Below, piece after piece: positions 1 through 6,333 of a DNA stretch of 8,772 nt. The notes beneath the pieces are model-generated. The model did no database searches and was not told the origin of the DNA. It saw only the letters and a program-made list of their open reading frames with translations. How positions within the stretch are numbered: the first letter of the stretch is position 1; each line of letters starts with the position of its first letter. The stretch comes from Chersky-267 sp034666965 (GTDB lineage Bacteria; Chloroflexota; Limnocylindria; Limnocylindrales; CSP1-4): contig JAXDKT010000145.1 in assembly GCA_034666965.1 (NCBI GenBank), forward strand, positions 1 to 8,772, in the 5' to 3' direction. The position numbers were made by a program, and so were the translations under genes.

Positions 1-39
1 CGCACTGGGCGGTCGGTGGCCGAGACCGGGGCCATGCGC

Positions 40-45
40 TACCAT
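40..45 (+). promoter_or_regulatory. Candidate -10 box of the tRNA-Lys gene
   Basis: TACCAT matches TATAAT at the first two and last two positions and ends 7 nt before the mature tRNA 5' end. No convincing -35 is visible about 17 nt upstream. Similar TAnnnT boxes precede the carA leader and the Crp-like gene in this window. Inference from spacing only. Confidence 0.3.
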
Positions 46-52
46 CGGCCGC

Positions 53-127
53 GGGCCGGTAGCTCAATGGCAGAGCAAGTGACTCTTAATCACTAGGTTG
101 CGAGTTCGACCCTCGCCCGGCTCACCA
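53..127 (+). tRNA. tRNA-Lys (anticodon CUU), CCA encoded
   Basis: A full cloverleaf can be folded by hand. The acceptor stem 53-59/117-123 has seven pairs, including one G-U. T60 and A61 occupy positions 8 and 9. The D stem is 62-65/73-76 with loop AATGGCA. The anticodon stem is 78-82/90-94 with loop CTCTTAA, giving anticodon CTT at 85-87, so it decodes AAG (lysine). The variable loop is 95-99. The T stem is 100-104/112-116 with loop TTCGACC. The discriminator is A124 and the CCA end is encoded at 125-127. All arms pair and no intron is needed. The following gene is on the same strand, but its true start lies well past the tRNA. Confidence 0.96.
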
Positions 128-164
128 CCAGCAGTCGCCACGTCGGGAGACTTGCCGAGAGGCG

Positions 165-170
165 TACGAT
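165..170 (+). promoter_or_regulatory. Candidate -10 box for the Crp-like gene
   Basis: TACGAT fits TAnnnT with A at position 5 and would place a transcription start near 177, upstream of the GTG at 221. No clear -35 is seen: TTGCCG at 152-157 is too close. If real, it supports the downstream start and makes a start inside the tRNA unlikely. Confidence 0.3.
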
Positions 171-173
171 CGG

Positions 174-187
174 GAGCCGCGCGGCTC
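174..187. repeat. Perfect 14-bp palindrome at the predicted transcription start of the Crp-like gene
   Basis: GAGCCGCGCGGCTC is fully self-complementary and sits 3 bp after the TACGAT box. It could be an operator, perhaps autoregulatory. As RNA it could be a short hairpin ending the tRNA transcript, but no T-tract follows. It does not resemble the classical TGTGA-N6-TCACA Crp site. Function unknown. Confidence 0.35.
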
Positions 188-220
188 ACGCCCGCGGTCG
201 TCGGGGTCTCGGGGCGGCCA

Positions 221-1135
221 GTGAATCGTTCTGGGCGACGAACGCCTGCCAGTGCATCGACTCGGGCGCAGGATCTCGCCGCGCTCGATGCGATCCGGCG
301 GTGGTGGCCAGAAGCCTCGTCTACGAGCGTCGCCCGGTTGGTTCGAGACGGTTCGATCGTGGTCAGAGGCCCGGGGCCCATCCTGCCCGAGTCCGAGCTC
401 CCGGCCCACGTCGCGCTGCTGCTCCGCGGCACGATTGCGGCGACCTGGGACTCGCCGGACGGTCGTACGGTGCTGGCGGGTCTGTACGGCGCCGAGATGA
501 TCCTGGGCCTGGCCACCCTGACCGGTTCGCCGATCGCCGCCGGGGTCTCGGCCGTCACGGAGGTCGAGCTCCTCATGTGGGAGAGCGGGGCATTCCGGAA
601 GATCGTTGACGCGGACCTGGCGATCGCGCTGGACGTTCTCGATCGGTCCGTGTACGCCGTGCAGGCCCTCAACCACCTGATCAAGGTACGCACCTTTACG
701 AGCGCAGCCAGTCGCCTGGCGGCGGTACTCTTGAGGTACGAGTCCTTCTGCTTCGCGACCGACGAACCGCTGATCCCACGAACCAAACTGAGCGATCTTG
801 TGGGCGTTACGGCGCGCATGGTGAGCACGATCCTGCGCAGATGGGAAGCGGCGGGCATCATCCGCAGGGTCGGGTCGTCGGGGCTCGAGCTCCTCGACCG
901 GAGCGCGCTCGATGCCGAGGCCGCCCCCCTCGACGACTTCCCGCCCCCCGACCCGGCGCTGCCGGGTGCCTGGGTGGTGCCCGATTCGCCTCGTGAGCGA
1001 TCGGTCACCCGCGAGGCTGTCATGATCCAGTCGGCTGACCAGGGGAGGGACTCAGATGATCCGGGCAGAGGCGAGCACGACCATCAAGCGGCCGATCGAG
1101 GAAGTCTTCCGGTACGTGACCGACCCGACGAATGA
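221..1135 (+). CDS. Crp/Fnr-family transcriptional regulator with degenerate ligand pocket and C-terminal tail
   Basis: A Crp/Fnr-type DNA-binding regulator, about 304 residues from GTG 221. Residues about 40-120 look like a cyclic-nucleotide-binding beta roll, 126-158 like the dimerisation helix, and 159-230 like a winged helix (TKLSDLVGVTARMVSTIL, then RRWEAAGII). In the phosphate-binding cassette the usual Glu and Arg are replaced by Gly96 and Ile105 (GLATLTGSPIAAGVSA), so classical cAMP binding is doubtful. After the wing, where family members normally end, about 74 Pro/Asp/Arg-rich residues follow. The last 80 nt overlap the SRPBCC gene in another frame. The frame stays open upstream to a TTG at 98, but that lies inside the tRNA; GTG 221 is the first plausible start after it, with only a weak G-rich Shine-Dalgarno. 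Target genes are unknown; the co-oriented SRPBCC gene is a candidate. Confidence 0.8.
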   Translation: MNRSGRRTPASASTRAQDLAALDAIRRWWPEASSTSVARLVRDGSIVVRGPGPILPESELPAHVALLLRGTIAATWDSPDGRTVLAGLYGAEMILGLATLTGSPIAAGVSAVTEVELLMWESGAFRKIVDADLAIALDVLDRSVYAVQALNHLIKVRTFTSAASRLAAVLLRYESFCFATDEPLIPRTKLSDLVGVTARMVSTILRRWEAAGIIRRVGSSGLELLDRSALDAEAAPLDDFPPPDPALPGAWVVPDSPRERSVTREAVMIQSADQGRDSDDPGRGEHDHQAADRGSLPVRDRPDE

Positions 1136-1508
1136 GCCGGCCTGGCATACCGACGTCGCCATGGCGACTCGCCTGTCCGACGGACCGATCGACGTCGGCA
1201 GCGAAACGTCCTACACGTTCGGCCTCTCGGGTGGCCGCGGGACGGCGATCGGCAGGGTCGTCGACTTCGAGCAGGACCGGCTCGAGACGATCCACTACGA
1301 CCGGGGTCCGATGGGTCTCACGCCGACGATCACCTTGCGCTTCGAGCCGGAACGGGACGGGGTCCGCTTTACCCGGACCGTCGAGATCGAGCCAACCGGC
1401 CTGGCCCGCGTCCTGGCCCCCGTGATGGGGCGCCTTGTGGCGCGTCGAAACGCGACGTTCGTGGACAACGTTCGGCGCCGCTTCGCGGGCGATTCTCCAC
1501 CGAGCTGA
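1056..1508 (+). CDS. SRPBCC-family (polyketide cyclase/dehydrase-like) protein
   Basis: A 150-residue protein with the features of a START/SRPBCC hydrophobic-ligand fold. The N-terminal strand leads into a P-I-E-E-V-F-R-Y-V-T-D-P helix and then NEPAWHTDV, typical of the polyketide cyclase/CoxG-like group. It continues with alternating beta strands (about residues 50-115) and ends in a long C-terminal helix (about 116-145). The start is well supported: a GGGAGGG Shine-Dalgarno at 1043-1049 lies 6 nt before ATG 1056. Its first 80 nt overlap the C-terminal tail of the Crp-like regulator, so the two are probably co-transcribed and possibly coupled. Members bind lipids, polyketides or other small hydrophobic molecules, but the ligand cannot be read from sequence. 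No signal peptide or membrane segment is seen, so it is presumably cytoplasmic. Confidence 0.85.
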   Translation: MIRAEASTTIKRPIEEVFRYVTDPTNEPAWHTDVAMATRLSDGPIDVGSETSYTFGLSGGRGTAIGRVVDFEQDRLETIHYDRGPMGLTPTITLRFEPERDGVRFTRTVEIEPTGLARVLAPVMGRLVARRNATFVDNVRRRFAGDSPPS

Positions 1509-1533
1509 ACGGTCCTCGATCGCGGCGCCGAAC
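1470..1533. repeat. 11-bp inverted repeat flanking the convergent gene ends (possible bidirectional terminator)
   Basis: GTTCGGCGCCG at 1470-1480 and its exact reverse complement at 1523-1533 are separated by 42 nt. This interval holds the SRPBCC stop, and the right arm just reaches the stop of the minus-strand MFS gene. A transcript from either side could form a long-looped hairpin. No T-tract accompanies it. The right-arm sequence occurs again at 1574-1584 inside the MFS gene. Confidence 0.35.
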
Positions 1534-3266
1534 TAGGTCGCGGCCGACTGATGTGGGCCGGAAGCGTCGCCGGCGGCGCCGAACCGGCCGGCCATCACCG
1601 CTTCCGCGGCCGCCCACGCGCTCGGACCGGCCATCGCGCCCTTGAACGAGCGCGCGTCGAGGGCGTAGGCGCGGATCGGTTGGCGGGCGACGACGGTGGC
1701 GGTGCGGGGCACATCGCGCAGGAGCGCGATCTCGCCGATGCCCTCACCCGGGGAAGCCACCCGGAGGTGCTGCCCGCGCTGGGTGACATCGGCCTCGCCC
1801 GATTCGATGATCAGATACCGATCGCCCGGCTCACCTTCGCGCATGAGCACCTCGCCGGGCACGAACGAGACCGGAGTCATCGCGCTCGCAAGCCGCTCCA
1901 GGACCGAGAGGTTCAACGGCGCAAAGAGCGGGATCGACCGGACCAGGCCGAGCCGCTCTGGGGGGACCATCGACTCGCGCTCGATCCCGCGGATCCGCGG
2001 CCAGGTGAGCACCGCGACGATCGGCAGGAGCGCGCTGCTCAGCAGGAGGGCCGGGCGCAATCCGAAGACGGCGATCAGGACGGGCGCGACGATCCCGCCG
2101 ACGGCCATCATGACCCCCACGCCGCCCTCAAACACCCCGAAGACCGGGACCCGTTCGGCGAGCGGCAGGCTGCGCTGGAGGATGGTGAAGCCGGCCACGT
2201 CCAGGGAGGCGTTGCTCAGGCCGGTCACGAGCAGCGCCGCGAGCGCGATCGGCGGGGCCGGCAGGCCACCGATGAGGGCGATGGGTAGACCCCAGAAGAC
2301 CAGCGAGACCGCGAACACCCGCGAGAGCGGGACGCGACCGCCCAGCCCAGCCACGGTCAGCGCGCCCAGCAACCCACCCGCACCGACTGCCGCGTTGAGC
2401 CAGCCGACGCCGGCCTTGCCCATGTCTAGCAACTCGACCGAGGCCACCACCAGGAGGGTCACGAGCAGGCCCCGGACGAAGACCTGGCTCATGAACCCGA
2501 GGACCACGAAGGCCGGTCCCCGTCGATGGCGGAGGGCCCGAACGCCCGCCAGGATCGACGGGCGGCCGAGGCTGTCGCCCAGGGCCCGGACCATGGCGAT
2601 CTCCTCGCCGGCATCGAGCCGGCTGACGGGCAGTGCGGCGAACACGAACAGGAGCGCGGCCGCCGCGAGCGTTGGAGCCGGTCCGGACGACGCGACGAGG
2701 AGCGCCCCGATGAGCGGGCCGACGAACATCCCGGCCGCCTCACCCAGGCTCGAGATCGAGTTGCCGGCCACCAGCTCCGCCGGTGTGCGGGCAAGCGAGG
2801 GCAGGAGCGCGGTCTGGACCGGCCGAACCATCGCGCCAGCCGAGGCGGCGACCGCCGCCAGGAGATAGACCGCCACGATCGGGGCGTGGAGCGCGACGGC
2901 CGTCACGCAGCCGAGCGCGGCGGCCGCCCGGAGGAGATTGACCGCGACGAGGACCCGGGCACTGCCCAGGCGTGCCGCCGGGATACCGGCCAGAGGGGCG
3001 ATGAACGTGGACGGGAGCATCCGGACGAGGCCGAGCAGACCGACGGCGAGGGCCCCACCCGCTTCGAAGGCGACGACGAGCAGCGCGACGAGCAGGACCC
3101 AATCCCCGGCGATCCCCACCGTCCACGCGGTCTCGAGCCGGCGGATGTCCGGATTGGCGCTGGCCGCCCGGATCGATCCGACAGCGGTCGACACCGCCCC
3201 GAGGACGCCGGCGGCCCGCGCACGTCGCGCCCCGCGCGGGTTGTCGGGCGTGCGGCTCGTCGTCAC
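1533..3266 (-). CDS. MFS transporter fused to a C-terminal cyclic-nucleotide-binding domain
   Basis: About 577 residues from GTG 3266. Residues about 42-422 form a hydrophobic, Gly/Ala-rich major-facilitator body of the MefA/EntS-like exporter type, with the internal GEAAGMFVGPLIGALL segment typical of that group. The loop 2-3 motif A is degraded: G-I-P-A-A-R-L-G lacks the usual Asp. Residues about 439-555 form a cNMP-binding domain: F-x-P-G-E-V-L-M-R-E-G-E-P-G-D, then GIGEIALLRDVPRTATVVA, which keeps the ligand Glu (about 512) and Arg (about 521). The domain should lie on the cytoplasmic side and may gate or tether transport; the substrate is unknown. The frame is open to TTG 3308. GTG 3266 is preferred because a TAGCAT -10-like box lies just upstream of it, although its Shine-Dalgarno is poor. 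It converges on the SRPBCC gene and diverges from the HD-GYP gene. Confidence 0.88.
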   Translation of the reverse strand: MTTSRTPDNPRGARRARAAGVLGAVSTAVGSIRAASANPDIRRLETAWTVGIAGDWVLLVALLVVAFEAGGALAVGLLGLVRMLPSTFIAPLAGIPAARLGSARVLVAVNLLRAAAALGCVTAVALHAPIVAVYLLAAVAASAGAMVRPVQTALLPSLARTPAELVAGNSISSLGEAAGMFVGPLIGALLVASSGPAPTLAAAALLFVFAALPVSRLDAGEEIAMVRALGDSLGRPSILAGVRALRHRRGPAFVVLGFMSQVFVRGLLVTLLVVASVELLDMGKAGVGWLNAAVGAGGLLGALTVAGLGGRVPLSRVFAVSLVFWGLPIALIGGLPAPPIALAALLVTGLSNASLDVAGFTILQRSLPLAERVPVFGVFEGGVGVMMAVGGIVAPVLIAVFGLRPALLLSSALLPIVAVLTWPRIRGIERESMVPPERLGLVRSIPLFAPLNLSVLERLASAMTPVSFVPGEVLMREGEPGDRYLIIESGEADVTQRGQHLRVASPGEGIGEIALLRDVPRTATVVARQPIRAYALDARSFKGAMAGPSAWAAAEAVMAGRFGAAGDASGPHQSAAT

Positions 3267-3289
3267 TGGTCGTGGGTCACAGCGCCTCG

Positions 3290-3295
3290 ATGCTA
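3290..3295 (-). promoter_or_regulatory. Candidate -10 box for the MFS-cNMP gene
   Basis: Read on the minus strand this is TAGCAT, fitting TAnnnT with A at position 5. It would start a transcript near 3283, about 17 nt before GTG 3266 and downstream of the alternative TTG at 3308. No clear -35 is seen. Confidence 0.3.
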
Positions 3296-3400
3296 GCAGC
3301 AGGCCCAACCGCCCCCGAGCGTCGGGCGGGCGTGGCGTAGGACTTTCGTGGGACTGCCGGACCGGGCCCCGGCGCGCTCCAATTGACCACCTCCTGAGGC

Positions 3401-3423
3401 CGGCGGGAGACCGACGCCCGCCG
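3401..3423 (+). other. GC hairpin in the 5' leader of the HD-GYP gene
   Basis: CGGCGGG at 3401-3407 pairs with CCCGCCG at 3417-3423 across a 9-nt loop, ending 14 nt before the GAGG Shine-Dalgarno of the HD-GYP gene. It could affect translation initiation or be a chance GC-rich pairing. No promoter for this gene could be fixed in the 182-nt divergent region. Confidence 0.25.
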
Positions 3424-3448
3424 TCCCGGGTCGATCCGAGGCGACTGG

Positions 3449-4921
3449 TTGAGCGTCACGAGCGAAACATCCCCGACCACCGAGCCGAATCGGGCCTCGC
3501 CGGCGGCGCGCCTGGCCGAGCGGCTCAGCGATCGGCTGCGCCCCGACGTCACCGGTTTCGTGGCTGTCCTGGCCGTGGCCGCCGTCGCGTCGCTGTTCCT
3601 GCCGCACCCGGCCGACTGGTCGGAGCGCTCGTGGCTGTCGGCCTTCGTCATCCTGACCGGCCTGTCGATTGGCCTCGAGTTCGTGGCGGTCGAGCTGCCC
3701 CACGGGGGCGTGGTCTCGGTCGCCACGATCGGGCACATGGCCACCATCCTGCTCGTGCCGCCGCCCTTCGCCGCCATCTCGGTGGGCTCCGCCGTGCTCT
3801 TCGAGGAGCTCGTCCACCGGCGGTCCGTTCAGCGGGCGGCGTTCAACACGGCGTGTCACGTGCTGACGATCTCGCTGGCCTCCTTCGCCGTTGGCCAGAT
3901 CGGCGACCCATGGGTCATCGTCGGGGAGCAGCGACAGCTGGGGCTCGTCGAGATGGTCGTCGCGATCACCCTCGTCTATCACCTCGTCAATGACGTCCTG
4001 ACCAGCGCGGTGATGGCCCTGGCCACCGGTCGGCCCCTGCTCTACCTCCTGCGGACCAGCGGCCGGAGCACGATCTTCGCCGAAGCGGGGGCGGGCATGA
4101 TCGGGATCCTGCTGGCCCTCATCTGGATGGTCGCGCCGCTGTGGACGGTCCTCCTGGCGATCCCGGCCGCGGTCATCGCCCGCGCTCTGCGGTCGATCCG
4201 CCAGCTGGAGGGCGAGACGCGGTCGGCCGTCGCGACGATGGCCCAGGTCGTCGACGACCGCGACTCGTCGACGTTCCATCACTCCGAACGGGTTGCCCAC
4301 TACGCCGTCTCACTGGCCGGTGAGCTGGGCCTCGACGAGACGGTCACCGAGCTGATCGAACAGGCCGCCTCGGTCCACGACCTGGGCAAGATCGGGGTAC
4401 CCGACCGGGTCCTGCTCAAGCCCGGTCCGCTGACCGTCGAGGAGCGCTCCACGATGTGGCTCCACACCGAGATCGGGGCCCGGATCCTGGGCCAGTTCCA
4501 CCAGTTCCGGTCGGGCGCCGAGATCGTGCTCCACCATCACGAGGCGTTCGACGGCTCGGGCTACCCCGGCGGCCTGGCCGGCGAGGCCATCCCGCTGGGT
4601 GCCCGCGTCGTCGCCGTCGCGGACGCGTTCGACGCGATGACCTCCGACCGACCGTATCGTCGGGCGCTGTCCGTCGAGGAGGCCACCGAGCGCTTCCGGA
4701 TCGGCTCCGGCCGGCAATGGGACCCCGTGGTCGTCGCGGCCATGCTCCGCCTGCTCCATGACGGCCGGCTGGATGAGCAGATCGGCCACGCCCACGACCA
4801 CGGCCCGCCCCACGGCTCGGTCCCGGACCTGCCCGTCGACGCTGCCGCCGAACACGTGGTGGATCACGACGACCTGGCGCCCGGTCTGCTCGGGCCGGAC
4901 AGCACGGAGGACGCGGCATGA
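3449..4921 (+). CDS. Membrane-anchored HD-GYP domain protein, probable cyclic-di-GMP phosphodiesterase
   Basis: 490 residues. The N-terminal half (about 35-250) has several hydrophobic helices with short loops, resembling a MASE-type membrane sensor; the VSVATIGHMATILLVPPPFA and R-A-A-F-N-T-A-C-H segments recall MASE9, from memory. A linker helix (R-S-I-R-Q-L-E-G-E-T) leads to an HD-GYP domain at about 257-435. It has HHSERV, the HD pair at 310-311 in VHDLGKIGVPD, L-H-T-E-I-G-A, HHHE at 362-365, and D-G-S-G-Y-P-G-G-L with GYP at 371-373. All expected metal-site motifs are present, so activity on c-di-GMP is likely. The last 50 residues are rich in His and Asp (H-A-H-D-H, V-D-H-D-D). The start is TTG with GAGG 7 nt upstream. 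The stop overlaps the next MFS gene by ATGA. Confidence 0.9.
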   Translation: MSVTSETSPTTEPNRASPAARLAERLSDRLRPDVTGFVAVLAVAAVASLFLPHPADWSERSWLSAFVILTGLSIGLEFVAVELPHGGVVSVATIGHMATILLVPPPFAAISVGSAVLFEELVHRRSVQRAAFNTACHVLTISLASFAVGQIGDPWVIVGEQRQLGLVEMVVAITLVYHLVNDVLTSAVMALATGRPLLYLLRTSGRSTIFAEAGAGMIGILLALIWMVAPLWTVLLAIPAAVIARALRSIRQLEGETRSAVATMAQVVDDRDSSTFHHSERVAHYAVSLAGELGLDETVTELIEQAASVHDLGKIGVPDRVLLKPGPLTVEERSTMWLHTEIGARILGQFHQFRSGAEIVLHHHEAFDGSGYPGGLAGEAIPLGARVVAVADAFDAMTSDRPYRRALSVEEATERFRIGSGRQWDPVVVAAMLRLLHDGRLDEQIGHAHDHGPPHGSVPDLPVDAAAEHVVDHDDLAPGLLGPDSTEDAA

Positions 4922-6273
4922 GCCCGCCCACCGGCCGCTCGGGGGTGGCGGGCAGGAGTTTCCGGGCGTTGTGGTTCGGGCAAACGGTGTCGGCGATGGG
5001 CACCCAGGTGTCGCTCGTGGCGTTGCCGCTGGTCGCCGTCCTGGTCCTTCACGCCGGGCCGCTCGAGCTGGGAGTGCTGGCCGCGCTCGAGACGCTGCCG
5101 TACCTGGTCCTGGCCCTGCCGGCTGGCGTGTTCGTCGATCGGGCCGACCGGCGCTTGACGATGATCGTGTGCGACCTGGGCCGGGCCGGGGTCCTGATCG
5201 CGACGGCGTTGGCGATTGCCACCGGGGTGGTGTCCATCGGACTGCTCTGTGCGGTCGCTCTGGTCGTCGGCTCGTTGAGCGTGTTCTTCTCGGTGGCCTA
5301 CAGCACTTACGTGCCTTCGATCCTCGCCGCCGACCAGCTCGTCGCCGGTAACCAGCGACTCGAGCTGTCCGATTCGGCCGCCCAGGTGGCCGGCCCGAGC
5401 ATCGGCGGGACGGTCCTCCAGCTGGCTGGCGGGGCGGTCACCGCCGCATTCGACGGGCTGTCCTACCTGGTCTCGGCGGTCGCGATCGCGGCCGCCCGGC
5501 CGGCGCCGGCTCCCGAGCCGCCGGCCCGACCCGAGCGGATCGCGATGTTCGCCGGGATCGGCGAGGGCTTGCGTCGGGTCGCCGGCGACCGCGTCCTGCG
5601 CGACCTGGCGGGCTCGACCGGGATCTTCAACCTGGGCAGCGGGATGCTCCTGGCGGTCGTGGTCCTGTTCGCCACGACCGAGGTCGGCCTGGATGCCGCC
5701 GGGTTCGGGCTGGTCTACGGCGTGGGCAACGCCGGCTTCATCGTGGGCGCCCTGGCGGTCGGTGCTCTCTCGGAGCGAGTCGGGATCGGCCGCGCGTTCG
5801 CCTGGTCGACGTATCTCGGCGCCGTGGCCATGATCCTGATCGCGATCGCGGGCGGGGCAGCCGGAGCGCTGCTGCTGCTCGCCGGCCGGTTCGTCGGTGC
5901 GGTGGCGGCCCCGCTCTTCAACGTCAATGCCCTCAGCCTGCGCCAGGCCCGCGTGAGCGACGAGATCATGGGACGGGTCAACGCCACCTTCCTGTTCATC
6001 GACTGGGGTCCGCTCCCGATCGGCTCGCTGGTCGGCGGGCTCCTGGCGGGTACCTTCGGCCCGCGAGCGGCACTCATCGCCGCAGCGGCGTGCGGCGTCG
6101 TGGGGGCCGTCTGGGTCCGGCTCTCGCCGGCGGTTCGCCTGAGCAGCCTGGTTGGACCGGGGTCCGCTGCGTCCAGCGGCGGTGGGGTCAGCGGCGATGC
6201 GACCAGTGGCGATGGGGCCGGCGCCGACGATCGCGACGAGTCGCCCGCGCTCGATCCGCCGCTGGTCGCCTAG
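4918..6273 (+). CDS. MFS transporter (MefA/EntS-like exporter family)
   Basis: 451 residues, with about twelve hydrophobic segments between residues 15 and 400 and a short Pro/Arg-rich central loop (about 193-210). Motif A is intact after helix 2 (AGVFVDRADRRL, 69-80). The Q-V-A-G-P-S-I-G-G segment (156-164) and LRQARVSDEIMGRVNATF (341-358) are typical of the MFS_3/MefA-like drug or siderophore exporters. The substrate is unknown. ATG 4918 overlaps the HD-GYP stop (ATGA) and has GGAGG 7 nt upstream, so the two genes form a coupled operon. It is of the same broad family as the minus-strand MFS-cNMP protein but lacks the nucleotide-binding domain. The C-terminal 40 residues are a low-complexity Ser/Gly/Asp tail made by a 15-nt tandem repeat. 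Confidence 0.88.
   Translation: MSPPTGRSGVAGRSFRALWFGQTVSAMGTQVSLVALPLVAVLVLHAGPLELGVLAALETLPYLVLALPAGVFVDRADRRLTMIVCDLGRAGVLIATALAIATGVVSIGLLCAVALVVGSLSVFFSVAYSTYVPSILAADQLVAGNQRLELSDSAAQVAGPSIGGTVLQLAGGAVTAAFDGLSYLVSAVAIAAARPAPAPEPPARPERIAMFAGIGEGLRRVAGDRVLRDLAGSTGIFNLGSGMLLAVVVLFATTEVGLDAAGFGLVYGVGNAGFIVGALAVGALSERVGIGRAFAWSTYLGAVAMILIAIAGGAAGALLLLAGRFVGAVAAPLFNVNALSLRQARVSDEIMGRVNATFLFIDWGPLPIGSLVGGLLAGTFGPRAALIAAAACGVVGAVWVRLSPAVRLSSLVGPGSAASSGGGVSGDATSGDGAGADDRDESPALDPPLVA
6175..6219 (+). repeat. 15-nt tandem repeat in the 3' end of the MFS gene
   Basis: Three adjacent 15-nt units (AGCGGCGGTGGGGTC, AGCGGCGATGCGACC, AGTGGCGATGGGGCC) keep frame and encode SGGGV, SGDAT and SGDGA. A weaker fourth unit may follow at 6220-6234. 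They lie after the last membrane helix and encode a flexible tail. Confidence 0.6.
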
Positions 6274-6282
6274 CCCGGCGCC

Positions 6283-6306
6283 GGCGACCGGTCTGCCGGG
6301 GTCGCC
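6283..6306 (+). terminator. Hairpin between the MFS gene and the carA promoter (terminator-like or operator)
   Basis: GGCGACC at 6283-6289 and GGTCGCC at 6300-6306 are exact inverted repeats; an inner GG/CC pair extends the stem over a TCTG loop with a 2-nt bulge. It lies 10 nt after the MFS stop and just before the TACCCT box, covering the place of a -35. No T-run follows, so it is not a classical intrinsic terminator. It could act with Rho, protect the mRNA end, or be a DNA operator. Confidence 0.4.
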
Positions 6307-6311
6307 TCTGG

Positions 6312-6317
6312 TACCCT
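6312..6317 (+). promoter_or_regulatory. Candidate -10 box of the carAB leader
   Basis: TACCCT fits TAnnnT and would start a transcript near 6324, so that both PyrR-type hairpins fall near the 5' end of the mRNA. No good -35 is seen; an inverted repeat occupies that region. Supported by position rather than by a strong match. Confidence 0.4.
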
Positions 6318-6333
6318 GAGCGCGGTCCTTGGA

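Noticed and set aside
53..127. tRNA-Lys as an integration site of a mobile element
   Set aside because: No repeat of the tRNA 3' end was noticed downstream and no integrase or phage gene is present.
98..220. N-terminal extension of the Crp-like frame back to TTG 98
   Set aside because: It begins inside the tRNA-Lys gene, has no Shine-Dalgarno, and the added residues are low-complexity; GTG 221 follows a candidate -10 box.
1551..2868. Plus-strand frames opposite the MFS-cNMP gene
   Set aside because: No recognisable domain, Arg/Ser/Pro-rich, fully antisense to a clear two-domain protein.
3383..3388. TTGACC as a -35 box for the HD-GYP gene
   Set aside because: The correctly spaced hexamer (3406-3411) is GGAGAC, not a -10, so the promoter is unproven.
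3293..4300. Minus-strand frame of 335 codons opposite the HD-GYP gene
   Set aside because: Compositionally a shadow, with repeated Asp/Arg/Gln/His and no motif; it also crosses the divergent promoter region.
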